A model generated the notes under the pieces. The model was not told the origin of the DNA, did not search any database, and saw only the letters and a list, made by a program, of their open reading frames with translations. Source: Mermis nigrescens (taxonomy: Eukaryota; Nematoda; Enoplea; Mermithida; Mermithidae). From it: 64,000 nucleotides of DNA. The position numbers and the translations under genes were made by a program. The stretch is taken from NCBI GenBank assembly GCA_036768485.1, contig JAVLUZ010000760.1, forward strand, positions 51,597 through 115,596. Reading direction: 5' to 3'. Shown piece after piece: positions 33,086-44,725 of this stretch. Positions within the stretch are counted from its first letter, which is position 1; every line of letters starts with the position of its first letter.

Positions 33086-36000
33086 CATAATCACCGGCTA
33101 ACAATGGATTTTTCATAGTTGGCACGTAGCCAAGAGAGCAGGCGTAATTACGACAAACTACGAACGATTCTAGCGTAAACAAAATGCTAATATTTAATGT
33201 GGATTGCTTAACGAGCAAACAAGTATAACAGGAAGTTTTAATTTTGCTTTATTGGACGTTAACTTTGAACTTAAAAGAATTTGGGAGGATGTATATATGT
33301 ACATATATATACATATATAGCAAGCTTTCCGGCTATAATCCATTAGAATTGGTGAAATCGAATGGAGCAAAATTTACGGTCAACGTTTAAAAGTAATGGC
33401 TCATAATTTTGGAGGGTAAAAGTCAGCCAATTTTAGTGAATGGGGGCAAATGACCTTCTGTTTTTGGTTAAAAATGTAAGCGCAACACGTACAAATGGCA
33501 AAGAACTACGTTGGTATGTTGAAAATATAAGTCTTTGGGGGAGGAGGATCGACTTAGGGCGGGGTGGGTACCGCTCAGCCCACTGTTAAATGCACGGCTG
33601 TCGAATAGCACAATTTCTGAAGTAAAAGTCCTTTTTTGAGGAAGGTGATTAGTTGTTTAAAGTTCGAAGAATAGCTGAAAATGTAGAATTTTTTGAGAGA
33701 GTATGCATACGGCAGGAACCACTTTTCATACAATGCTGTAACGAACGACCACGCTGTAATTTACAGATTTAGGATAGGGAATTTTTTTTTCAATTAACAA
33801 CTTCTCGTCTTCGCATTTTATTGGTTATCAGTCTTTATGGATATACAGCGATTAAAAGCATAAAAAATTGCAGTTTGGTTTTCTATTTCGCTTAGCCTGG
33901 AAATATTGCGATTTTGCGACTAATTTATAAAAAAATTCGGCTTTTAAGCAAAAAAGTAGAAAACTAATAAACAACATAAGTTTCACGTGTCGTGCGTCTG
34001 TTATATACCAATAGATAAAAATATGAAACATCTCGAGAATAAATATACAATAATAAAATATAAAAAATTAAATAAGTATAACAAAAAATAGTAATACGAC
34101 GAAATAAACAAAAAACACGGTTTACCAACGCTGGTACTTCGACTACTTCTCGGTTTGGCGACTGATACTTCACTAAAGAATAATCTTAGTTGCGCAAACA
34201 ACAGTGCAACGTCTTTGCCGCGAAAAATCTAAAATGCGGAAGCTGTCCGTTCGAAGCTTATTGAAAATCATTTTAATCAAAAAATTGGTAAAGATACAGC
34301 GCACATGTTTCGACTTAATTACGACTACTAAAAGTGCCAAGAGCTTTCTGACGCCGGGAGAATTTTCACAAATTTTGAAGAACCTATCTTTGCAAACAAT
34401 TACTTAGAAACGAATCAACTACATAATAGAGACTTTTTACATAATCAATTAAAAGTAATTACTCGTAATATAATTAATACGATTATACGTTTGATACCTT
34501 AGCTACGAATGTGCCGCCTTCTTTTAAAACATGCGTCGTTATATTCAGGGCCTGAAAAAAGATCTAACTGACTAATTTATGTCAAGTTTTACAACAAAAC
34601 TACCGAATTAGCTACATACAGTCGAACTTGCTTAATGCGTACACCCAAGGGACCAAGCCCTTCTGTATGCATTATCCGAGTGCACGCATTATCCGAATAC
34701 CCCAAATTTTTAGCAAGGAATACACTATTATGCGATAAAATCAGCAATGCTTTAACATATTTACACGCTTGAAGTCACTAAAATTTTCGATATCATTCAT
34801 TTCGCTGGATAGCTTTGTGTCACAATTGTCCTATGCCATTAAAAACTTTCGTATGTTCGATATACTCAGTTTTAAATCCTGATAGCTCGGAACCGTTTCT
34901 GTTTCTCCTAGATCGTCCAGGTCAAGAAACTAAATATTATGCACATTTACAAAACAAATAGGCGCAACACTCCTCTCGATGTGCCTAAAGTACTCGCATA
35001 AACACAGAACTTGCGGTGATTTGTCAACATTTTTAAATTTGTCTCCAGAGAAACTTCGTTTTTTTGGAAAAAACCATAACCAATCAAAAATAACAATTCG
35101 CTTAAGGCTGAATGCCCTTGAAAATTTAGAATTCTAAGCTTTTCAAAGAAAGCTAAAGATCCAGACTGAAAATTATACACATTTAAGAAAACAGGCTCGC
35201 ACAAGACAGAAGTCAAGTTGACCAAAGTACTCGTATAAACACGGAACTTTAGTAGAAAAAGAAAATGTATTAAAATTTAAAATGATGCACATCAATGATA
35301 GCAGAGAGACGCAAACATTTCGAGCTGATCGCATTATCTGAGGTGAAAAAATACACGCTGTATGCATTAAGCAGGGTAGTTTAACATGCAGGCATAGGCC
35401 CATGGATGAAATCGGCTGTTCGCATTACGCATTAAGCGAGTACGCATTATCCCATGCTATTGCCTTATGTTTTACATGGGCTTTCGGTCCGGACCTAGCA
35501 ATACTGTACGCATTATGCGAGAAAACGCATTATCCCGTGTACGCATTATCGAAGTTCGACTGTAATTACAAATTAAAACAAATACTGGAAGAATGTTCCA
35601 ATTCGACCGCGTAACAAACTAAAAATTAAAGAAATTATATAAAATGTAAAATAAAATAATTTAAGAAAACAACAGCAAAACGTTTTTCAAATGAAAGTAA
35701 AAATTTTTAATTAAAGCTGGAAGATTACTATGTAAAGACTAGAATAAAGTTGCGGAAAATAAGATCAATATTTGAATCTAGGGTCCTGAGCCAATATTTT
35801 CCGATTTGATATTAGAGACAGAAAATGGAGAAATAAGGTTAAGAATCTTAATGAGAAAGTTATACTTACGGCCAACAAAAGCTGACTTTGCACATATTCG
35901 TCCAAATCATGCATACCTGTCACTAAAAATAAAACGTACGCAACGATGCGAAGCAGATTATATGAAAATGAGAAACTGAAAATAAGAAAAAATTAACTAT

Positions 36001-37227
36001 TACCATCTGGAGCGCCATCGCAAACGACCAAATCAGCTTTTTCGCCGCTGAACAGCAATATTATCTTTTCTGCAGTTGAAAGCTTCAAGTAAAATTTAGA
36101 AAACATTGAAAACGGTCAGACAGAACTATTCTTTCCTTATGCTAATTGCAAATAAATAAATTCGATAAATTATGCAAGTCAATCCTTATGCTAAGTCCAA
36201 ACAAATAAAATTTAATAAATTATGTAAGTCAATTAAAGTCCATCAAACTAGCGCTTTGTGCCGAAAATATTCAGCATAAGAATATTACGAGAAAATAAAT
36301 CACAAAAATCATCCCCATTTCTTTCGGATTACATCTACACATTCACTAATTCACATAATATTTTGATCTTGCAAAAAAGTGGAGAGGTATGTACAGTTAT
36401 TTGGTTTTTACCTTGGTAATATCGCCTTGAAGCTGGTGCACGCCTGACAAAGGGGCCATGGCCTGCAAATCGACGGCTATAATTTTATTCGGTTCGTCAG
36501 AGGACGAAGCATTAGATGTTGCAATTTTGCTAGACAACACCTGACTCCAGCTGCCAGGAGCAGCGCATAAATCAACTGCTCTTTTTACGCCTGAAACGCC
36601 GATTCTAAGCAATGTCATTAAGTAATAGGTACTATAATTAGCTTAAGCATATTAAGGAATAACAATCTATTCAACAAATTTTTTTATCATTATATATGTA
36701 CCTATCGAACTAATCAGTATAAGAGATTTTAAACTGCCACGCCAGTGAACAATACTGAACAACGTATTATTATTGTTTTAAATAATAATACATTGTTCAG
36801 TATTTTCTCACAATTTCATCCCAATTGTTTATTAGTTTTCTTTTCGCATATGTAAATACATACTTTAACTATTCGAAAATTATGCAAAGTGTAAATACAT
36901 GAATTCGGATTCTCTAACATTCCTTCTTGCGCGTAAAAACATAATTTTTATCGCTTCTAGTTTAAAATCGAAGAATAATTTATCGAAACATTCAAAACCC
37001 TCTTGGAAGCAAAAATATATTTTACACATCCTCATTTAATTCGACAGTCACGAATTTCAGAGGAAAATCACTATTAAATTTTAAAGATGATCAGCTGTTT
37101 TTACGCCATGGAATATATTGAACTCTTCGTCGATCTGTAATAATTTAAATGCACTGCGAGCTCGCCAGCCTTCTTCTTTAGCTAATCTATAGTAAATATC
37201 CCTCTTATCTTTGCTGAATTTTCCCAT
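33086..37227 (-). CDS. FTSJ1: tRNA 2'-O-methyltransferase, Trm7/FTSJ1 family, seven exons, 3' end missing
   Basis: SAM-dependent enzyme of the RrmJ/FtsJ fold. Its family methylates the ribose 2'-O at tRNA anticodon-loop positions 32 and 34 with a partner protein. Exons (minus): 37107-37227 (starts [20 protein letters not shown]), 36412-36590 ([17 protein letters not shown] motif I), 36004-36082 (LVVCDGAPD), 35870-35922 ([17 protein letters not shown]), 34498-34551 ([18 protein letters not shown]), 34126-34228 ([18 protein letters not shown], then [10 protein letters not shown]), 33086-33169 (SFVVCRNY, then [11 protein letters not shown]). All phases agree. The catalytic tetrad is present: K28, Asp of VVCDGAPD, Lys of FVAK, and the Glu split across exons 6/7. 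About 224 residues are recovered; family members are about 300 or more. Introns are AT-rich and carry a Tigger-like element. Intron 1 appears GC-AG. Expression is unproven, but the consistent exon structure argues for a live gene. Confidence 0.9.
34619..35562. mobile_element. Tigger/pogo-like element, 944 bp, TA target site, in a host intron
   Basis: Starts CAGTCGAACTTGCTTAATGC and ends GCATTATCGAAGTTCGACTG, flanked by TA on both sides (34617-34618, 35563-35564). The subterminal parts repeat TACGCATTAT-type phrases. CAGT(C/T)GAAC termini with a TA duplication are characteristic of Tigger/pogo elements. No transposase is readable, so it is non-autonomous. It lies in the intron between methyltransferase exons 4 and 5. 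Confidence 0.85.
36746..36800. repeat. Small perfect-stem hairpin
   Basis: ATACTGAACAA...TTATTATT pairs with AATAATAATA...TTGTTCAGTATT. Probably a tiny MITE remnant in the first methyltransferase intron. Confidence 0.5.
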
Positions 37228-38160
37228 TTCTTCGCCGCATAAAGATTAAACGCGAGCTGAAATAAAATACTCATCATCGGAAACGAAACAAACTTTAAAA
37301 GCAAGAATTTAACGCAATAAGAAACGCCAGATAATATGAAATTAGGTAGAGTAGAAATAGAGGTTTATACGTCTGTCTCTTCAATAAACGAACAATCAAA
37401 ATATTTAAATAAACACGTTATTTCACCTGAAGCTAAAACTGAAATATTTTAATATCATTAGATACGCAAATAGGTAAAATACGTAGGACAAAACGACGCG
37501 AAGAATGAACAAATGGGCATCCTACGCATCACAGAGTGATTGCTAAGGCATAACCCGCATTTTTGCACTAAAAAAGTTATCCGCAAATGCCAACCAAGCC
37601 CAAATTATTTTTCCATTCTCCAAAACTTTGGTTGACAAATAGACCAAAAGGTGGAAAAAATTATGCGTAGGTACACAAGATTTCTACTAAAAGACGCTGA
37701 TTCTTCAACACGGGCGCTCTATTATTGAACGATTCACTTTTTGTGCATGAATTAAAAAGTATACAAAGCTGTGCCCACTGCCTGAAATACTCGTGCTCCA
37801 TATTTTCCCTAGATTTTCGCATGCGCTGATTTCATTTGTGACATTTTTAAACTGCGCTATTAAATGCACAAACGAGTAAGACAAATGCGATTCGAGGAAC
37901 GCTCGCATTTCATGTTTATTTATTTGACGACTATGTCCCATAGGAATGACTGATTGTTAGGCTTAGGCCTAGTTGAGTAATGGGAGCAAGCGACGCTAGT
38001 CGCATCCCTGTTTTAAGGATTATATTAAACGCCGGCACCAACATTTTGGTCAATCATGAACATTAAAGTTAGCTATACTGATACATTTTAGCCCAATAGA
38101 TGCCGTTAGTGACGTTGTATTTGTGGCTCATCCTATAAAAGCTTTGATGACTTGCGTCGG
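37228..38160. other. Upstream of the methyltransferase; mostly unassigned
   Basis: No TATA-type or other promoter element can be called with confidence. 37957-38066 carries a degenerate relative of the hairpin MITE at 57940 (TTAGGCTTAGGCC near 37959, CGCCGGCACCAACATTTTGG at 38030-38049). Confidence 0.4.
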
Positions 38161-38165
38161 AATGA

Positions 38166-38258
38166 ACCAGCCATGTCGAGCAGTTAAAGCGCTGGAGACT
38201 GTGAAACTAGAGGCTTATAAGGGGTTTGTGGTTCTGTGATTCGAATCTCGGCATTCAT
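38166..38258 (+). repeat. tRNA-like sequence (SINE head or tRNA pseudogene, Leu/Ser type)
   Basis: GTCGAGCAGTTAAAGCGCTG resembles the D-arm/A-box of a long-variable-arm tRNA, and GTGATTCGAATCTC resembles the T-loop B box, at tRNA-like spacing. The acceptor stem is not convincing, so a functional tRNA is unlikely. A second, different tRNA-like head is at 58146. Confidence 0.45.
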
Positions 38259-38269
38259 GATGTAGTATG

Positions 38270-38380
38270 CAGTGATCGGAACAAGGCCTCGGCCTATGCA
38301 AGGCTCGGCGTTTTTTGGAGCCTCGGCCTTGGCACCGAGGGTAAAGCTAAAAAGTGCCAAGGCACCGAGGGTTGAAACAA
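38270..38380 (-). mobile_element. hAT-D solo end (CAGTGATCGGAACAAGGCC)
   Basis: Starts CAGTGATCGGAACAAGGCCT and continues with CCTCGGC-type subterminal repeats. It matches the right end of the 22071-24953 element in inverted orientation. The rest of the element is missing; LINE sequence follows at once. Confidence 0.6.
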
Positions 38381-38399
38381 AATTTTAGCAACTTTAATT

Positions 38400-39000
38400 T
38401 ATCTTCATGAGTTAATCCTTCCTTTTCTACAAGTGACCACAATTCCATATCTTTTGAAATTGTGATAAGTTCACTCGCTACCTTATAAATTTTCAGAGAG
38501 CGGATTATTTCAGTATTAGCAGCTTCCTTTCTAATATTTAATGGCCTGATCCCTTTTCTACTTGTTTAAGTGTTAACAACATGTATGAATGTTTTAGGGA
38601 CTCTTATTTCTGCTTTTTTCCTAAAGTCAAAGCAAAACCTTCCACATTTTCATACTCTAAAGTTTTACGAAAATTATTTGCCAAAAAACGGCTTTTATGA
38701 AAATAATACAAAAAATATCGTACAATTATATGTAAACAAAGGTTTCGTAATCACTGTAAAATTTTACGCAAAGAAATTCATAATCATTTTTGTTTACAGG
38801 GAAGTAATTTATTGCAACATAGGGACCTGAAATCCTTTTTTTAGAGATTTGTAAATAATCGTTTGAATCATTCTGAAGCATTCCACCTCTTACTTCCACC
38901 GGCAACAATGTAGTAACTGATCTTTTTTGTAAAGCTAACATGTTTAATCATTATTTCTCTTCTGTATTCACCAATTAAGATATTAACGATTCTTTGTTTT
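38400..39000 (+). pseudogene. CR1-like LINE ORF2 fragment
   Basis: CTACAAGTGACCACAATTCC matches the end of the endonuclease domain (TSDHNS). Later blocks match the linker and early RT of the 59-62 kb LINE, e.g. TTACGAAAATTATTTGCC and TTTAATCATTATTTCTCTTC. Many frameshifts; clearly dead. Confidence 0.7.
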
Positions 39001-39429
39001 TCAGAAGAATTTCTGGGCTTGGTTGGCATTTGTGGAAAATTTTTGTAATGTTAGAATGCGTCTTAGAGAGGTAAAACCTCAAAAATTTGTCGATTTAATT
39101 CTTGCTTGTTATCAATCTTTAAGCCGCGCCGCGCCTATTGCACCATTTTTATCGACAATCTGGTCTAGAACTTCACTACCATAGAAAATCCTAATTTTCT
39201 GCACGAATTCGGTTAGTTTTTGTAATGCAGAAATGCGTTATGGAGTGCTAAAATTTGAAAATTTTCTACCGCTTCGCGCCAATTGATAAATTATAGTTTT
39301 TGTTGTCAAAAGCGACTTCAGAGTTGGCTAAAATACTCAACTGAAGGAAGGAAATTCAAGTTTCAACAGATATAACGTATACTGATCGTGATATTTCTAG
39401 TAGAGCGCGAAATTTTTATATAAAAAGTG

Positions 39430-40225
39430 CGGAGTAAGTTAAGAATATGGTACGTTCAGAATACTATATAATAAACTTCAGAAGAGCGGACTTTTTTGCT
39501 CAGTAATTAGAACATGTTGAAAGAAGGCGCGGAAAAAAATTTCATCCGTCTATGATCAATATTACAAAAGCTATGTGTTTCGTTAATTAGCCTCTTCTCG
39601 ACCTAAGTATTTGAAGATTCAAACAGCGGAATACAGAATCTCATGTAGATACACAATTTACGTCGACCCAAGCATCTATACATCGACCTAAGCATCTATA
39701 CATCGACCTAAGTATCTAACCATTGACCTAAGCATATATACATCGATCTAAGCATCTATACATCGACCTAAGCATCTGTACATCGACCTGAGCGGGAGCA
39801 ACCTCGACCAAAGCAGCTCTAAACACCTTTTCAGATATACTAAGCCTAAGCCTAAGTATAATAGAAGCAAAAAAAACTTAGATTTTCGTAAAACCGAAAA
39901 AAACATGCAGGAAATATGAAAATTTTTTAAAATTTTTTCAAAATTTTAAACAGCTTTCTGCGTCTTTTTTCTTTTTTCTCTTTCATTGCAATGCTTCCTT
40001 CAGTAATTTCAGCCCAGATTATTTATTTCTGACAAATATGTACGTAAGTCCTTGGATCGAGACGTTTAACCGTCTCAACACTTAAATCGAGAGTTGCCTG
40101 CAACATTGCAAGTATGGCTCAGATTTTCACCAAATTTTTTTCTGCGCTTCAATTTATCATGTTCTACCATTTCGGAGAAAAAATTTTGGCGTTCCGTATT
40201 TGTTTTGCTCCTTTTGTAAAAGTAT
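39430..40225 (-). mobile_element. hAT-B interior fragment with inverted 20-bp array
   Basis: In complement it follows 14650-15480: GGAGCAAAACAAATACGGAA, GTAGAACATGATAAATTGAA, TGCAAGTT-like, then the GATGTATAGATGCTTAGGTC array (39660-39800) and the TTAGGC run (39840-39856). No terminal repeats are present. The LINE at 40226 abuts it. Confidence 0.7.
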
Positions 40226-42890
40226 AGAAGAAGAAAGAAGAAAGTGTTTATTGTCAGAAAAATACACAAAAATTGATAAAACACAAATACATTATAAAAT
40301 AGCGACTGAACAAAAGGACATACACAGATCACGAAAGTGATACAACTAGGTATGCCCCGACAATAAATTTGTAAAATCAATGTTTAGGAGCTCTTTTTTG
40401 AACAAACCGATTTTGGGAGAAGAGACAATTTGATCAGGTAAGGAGTTCCAGATTTTTCGGTATCTTTGCGAAAAATCGTTGAGGTGAGCATTGGAACGGA
40501 CAACTGGTAGTGTAACTTTACGACTGTTGATTGATCGGGTAGTGCCTTGACTAAAAATTAAGAATTCATTAGCATCAATACAAGATAAACCATTAATAAT
40601 TTGATACATGAGACATAGACATATGTGAAGACGACGAAGTTCTAAAGAAGGCAGGTTAAGAAGCTTTAGGCGTTCAAGATAGGATAAATTGCTATTAAAA
40701 CCAAGAAGACGTTTAGTAAATTTACGCTGAACATTTTCAAGACGATTTATATCATTTGCATAATATGGATTCCATACAGAAACAGCATACTCAAGCATAG
40801 GTCTTACATAAGTAGTATAAGCCCTAACTAAAATTTCTTTATTACAAGAAAGAAAAGCTTTGTGTATTAGAAAACAACGAGAAACAGCTTTTTTAATTAT
40901 CTGATTTAAATGTTCCTTAAAATTGAGATTATGGGAAAAATAAACACCCAGATCACGAACGGAACAAATATCATTTGGAATGTTTATATTATTCAAAGAA
41001 TAAAGCTTTTTTTGATTATTTTTACCAAGATGTAAAACTGCACATTTTTCCGAAGCAACAGGAAGTTGCGAATTTATAGACCAAATATAAATGTTGTCCA
41101 GATCTTTTTGTATTAAATGATAATCAGAAGATGGACCAAAGATTTTGACATCATCGGCTAAGAGGTAAATTTTACTATATTCAATCAAATTACATAGGTC
41201 ATTAATATAAATTAAGAATAAAGTAGGACTAATACAACTACCTTGGGGGACACCACTGCCAACAGGCATGAAATCAGAAAAAACTCCGTCAATACAAACA
41301 CGCTGAGACCGACCATGTAAAAAGGAATCAAGCCAATTAAAAAGTAGACCTTTTATTCCATATTTTGAGAGCTTATATAAAAGCTTAGATAACAGGATTT
41401 TATCGAAAGCTTTAGAAAAGTCGATGTAAGCTACATCGACAGGAGTCCTATTACTCAAAGATACCGTCCAACTGTGTTTACATTTAAGTAGTTGTAATTC
41501 ACAAGACTTTGATTTTTGAAAACCAAACTGAGAAGAAGATAAGAGTCTGTTTGTAGTGAGAAAATCGACAATTTTTGAATTAATCAAATTTTCCATGATT
41601 TTACTTGATGAGCAGCAAATAGAAATCGGCCTGTAATTACTCACTACAGCCGCGTCACCTTTTTTAAAGACTGGGGTTACATTTGCCAATTTCCATAAAT
41701 TGGGGATAGTGCTAGTCAAAAAAGAAACATTAAAGATACTAGCTAAAGGCTCAGCAAGATAATTTGAAAGTTTTTTCAAGAAAAAATGACAGATTCCATC
41801 GGGACTAATAGAAAAAGAACCTTTTATTTGATTTAAAACCAGTTGCACGTTCCAAGCGTCAAAATGAATGGTTTGCAAAGCAAAACCAGTCATCGAATCT
41901 AAAAAAGGAAGATGATTATTATCAACAGAAAAAACAGAAGAAAAGTAGTTATTAAACAAATTTACCTTTTCTAAAGGATCAGAAACGATTTTGTGGTCAT
42001 GAAAAAGAGGTGGAAAAGAGCGATGATTATTCAAGCGATTATTGACAAATTTATTAAATGATTTTAAACTTTTGTCAGAAAGAAGATTAATTTCTTCAGA
42101 AGCAGAGAAATTTTTAATTTCAAAATCCAATTTTGTACAAAAAGATTTATATTTGATTTTTGTATCGGTGGAGTGATAAAGTTTATGTTTCTTCCAAAGC
42201 ATACGTTTTTTAGTTAACATTCTTCTAATTAGTTTGGGATATTTACGTTTCATGGGCTTGGGGTGAGTTAATGGAACAAATGCATAAATTAAAGAGTGAA
42301 GCACTCCAACAAACAAATTAAACATATCATTTACATTTGAACAGGTATCAAAAAGATCAGGCCAAGAAATCTGAGACAGTGCTAGACCTAACGCATCAAA
42401 ATCAGCTTTACGAAAGTTAAAAAAAGATGATCTAGGATTACGGACTGGCATCAAAAGACAATCAAATATAATTGAATTATGATCACTATTAGAAAAAGGA
42501 ATATCAACTTTTACCTTAGAAATTTGATCAGATGCAAAGAGAAGATCTAGTATATTTTTTTCATGAGTATTTTCTGTTATTAATTGATGTAAACCAGTGC
42601 CCGAAAGTGTGTCGAAAAATAGGGTATTTAGATTATCAGTAGGAACCGAACTTATCCACCAATTGATTTTTGGCAAATTAAAATCTCATAAGATTACAAA
42701 AGGGAAAGGAACAGAACAAGCCCATCCAATACATCTACATAAAATTTCAGCATAAGCTAGATCAAAATCAGGAGGTCGGTAAACCAAAATAAATCTGATC
42801 TTACTATTAGAATCAAAAATATCAGTTATTAGAATTTCGGGAGCTTTAAAAGCGGGTATAAAATTTATCATAAAATTTCAAGCACTGCCT
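40226..42890 (-). mobile_element. CR1-like LINE copy, 5'-truncated in the endonuclease domain
   Basis: The minus-strand copy begins inside the endonuclease (near 42890) and ends at a (TTCTT)n-type tail near 40226-40245. There is no poly(A), as usual for the CR1 group. It is less complete than the 59-62 kb copy. Its 5' end meets a plus-strand LINE 3' end, forming a head-to-head junction. Confidence 0.85.
40346..42871 (-). pseudogene. LINE ORF2 (endonuclease C-part and reverse transcriptase) with one stop
   Basis: From 42871 the frame reads the endonuclease segment with FILVYRPPDFDLAY and FVIL, then a TGA at 42683-42685 where Gly is expected (FVIL-stop-DFNLPKINW). It is then open to 40346. RT blocks in order: YRPISICCSS, YIDFSKAFDKILL (first catalytic Asp), GVPQGSCISPTLFLIYINDL, YLLADDVKIF (DD pair; Leu replaces the usual Phe), DLGVYFSHNLNFKEH, YVRPMLEYAVSVWNP, and the C-terminal WNSLPDQIV. 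Endonuclease motifs before the YRPP block are missing. The RT frame itself is intact, so truncation was recent enough to leave it open. Confidence 0.88.
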
Positions 42891-43352
42891 TTCGAAGATT
42901 TTTTGTTCTCAATACGGGGTCAAATCGTGCCACAAACTCTCGGAAACTAATTGTAAATAAATCAAATCTGAACATTAGAAAATATGAATTTTGTAATCGA
43001 ATTGTTTCTGTATGGAACTCTTTGACTGAGCATGTTATACAAGCTCCTAACTCGAAAGCGTTTATGATGAGATTGAAAACCCTTGATTTTGATGCTTTTC
43101 TTCAGGGCCATTAGTAAGCGCATTTCTAATTGGCCTTTACGTGTCCTTGTCTATCAAACTTTTTAGTCCAGATTTAATATATACAGTGATGAAACCGTAA
43201 TTTATGCACGCAGGTAGTTGTTTGGGTATCGTTTGGAATTATATAATTTATGTATCAAAAAATTTTCTCGTGTAATTGAAGAATAATACGCGTGTTTCGA
43301 TGTCAATAATTATTTGCCCATTTTTTCGTTTCATGACAAATAAACTTTTGAT
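42891..43352 (+). pseudogene. LINE ORF2 C-terminus and 3' end of a related family
   Basis: The plus-strand frame reads FFVLNTGSNRATNSRKLIV, then RIVSVWNSLTEHVIQAP and LKTLDFDAFLQGH, the standard C-terminal end of these LINE ORF2 proteins. A 3' UTR with TTTTCTCGTGTAATTGAA follows, ending ACAAATAAACTTTTGATTTG. The same 3' UTR recurs at 52590-52712. Confidence 0.75.
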
Positions 43353-44717
43353 TTGTAGTATTGTTAATAAGTTAGGGGAACTTCATTTTCTTTTAAATAC
43401 TGCAAAATTCGATATATTATTTTTTGTGAAACCTGGCTAAATGAATCTATTTCCGACAGTCTATTATGTCCGTTAAAAAATTATCTTATTCTCCGATCAG
43501 ATCGTAAGAATAAGCGGGGAGGTGGAGTCTTGATTTTTACTAAACCCTATCTTTATGCTCGATGCATTAAAGTTCCTGCTTCTCTGTTTGTGTCTGATAC
43601 TTTAGTAGTTGAGATTTTAAAAGGTGGAGATGTTATTAGATCTTTGTTAGTTTATAGACCTCCTCAGCATGATTTTGATACTGCACTTCGGATATGTAAT
43701 TCAATTGAATGGGTTACTAATAGTTGTCATCCCATTATTATATTAGGTGATTTAAATTTGCCTAAAATTGATTGGTTTCATGGTACTTTCACATTTAATT
43801 CATTGAACAATTATTTTTTGATTATTTATCAGCTAGTGGTCTGCAACAGTTAGTTAAAGAAAATACCCACGATAATACTTTGATTGATGTAGTATTTGCT
43901 GCATATAACGTTTTTAATGTCCAGGTTCTTCCTCCTTTTTCAACAAGCGACCATAATTCCATTTCTTTTGAAATTCTAAATAGGACTTCTCATGATGGAG
44001 ATAAACCTTGCTTAAATTTCAATTAAGCGGACTATGACAGTATAGCTACTTTTTTATCCTCTGTTTCTTGGCCTGACATTTTTTTCAACATGCTCAACAA
44101 TTAATGACATGTATAATCTTTTTTTAAGTATATTAAATCCTCTTATTTTTAGTTTTGTTCCAACTTTTAGAACTAAATCAAAATTCAAATATCCTAAAAG
44201 CTTACATAAATTATTCCTTAAAAAACGTTCTCTATGGGATAAGTATAAAAGGTGTAAAACTCCAGAAACTAAAACTAAATATCGAAATCATTGTAAAGCT
44301 TTACGTAGAATTATTCATAGTTATTTCTCTTCTTAAGAAAACGAATTGCTTAAGAATAATAATCCTAAAGCTTTCTATACTTTTGTAAATAATAGGTTAA
44401 AAAGTCGCAGTGAAATTCCTCCCCTAACATTTTCTGATAATAATGTTATAACCGATTCAATACGCAAGGCTAACACTTTTAATGATTATTTTGCTTCTGT
44501 GTTTTCTAGCGACATTACTAACGCGAATTTTCTTTTTCAGAATCGCTGTGATTTTTCGCTTTCTGACGTCATTTTTAGTGAGAATTGCGTATTGGAAGCC
44601 ATTAACCATCTGAATTATTCTACTGCAATTGGCCCAGATGGAATCTGTAATCTTTTCATTAAAAAATTGTCGTTTCAAATGGTAAAGCCGTTAGTTTCTG
44701 TTTTCACTGTATCTTTT
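43353..44717 (+). pseudogene. LINE-C piece 1: endonuclease and start of RT
   Basis: Begins within the endonuclease at TTAATAAGTTAGGGGAAC (NKLGEL). It reads FCETWLNESISDS, NKRGGGVLIF, LLVYRPPQHDFD and ILGDLNLPKIDW, with frameshifts near 43420 and 43810. Then TSDHNSISFE (about 43945), the linker (44109-44336) and GPDGICNLFIKKL (about 44640). It breaks off after SVFTVSFLSG at a transposon insertion. 5'-truncated. Confidence 0.85.
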
Positions 44718-44725
44718 CTGTCTGG

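Noticed and set aside
38166..38258. Functional tRNA gene
   Set aside because: A- and B-box-like parts are present but the acceptor stem and anticodon arm do not pair properly; more likely SINE or pseudogene.
42676..42871. Separate small gene upstream of the RT frame
   Set aside because: It is the same LINE ORF2 frame, interrupted only by one TGA between FVIL and DFNLP.
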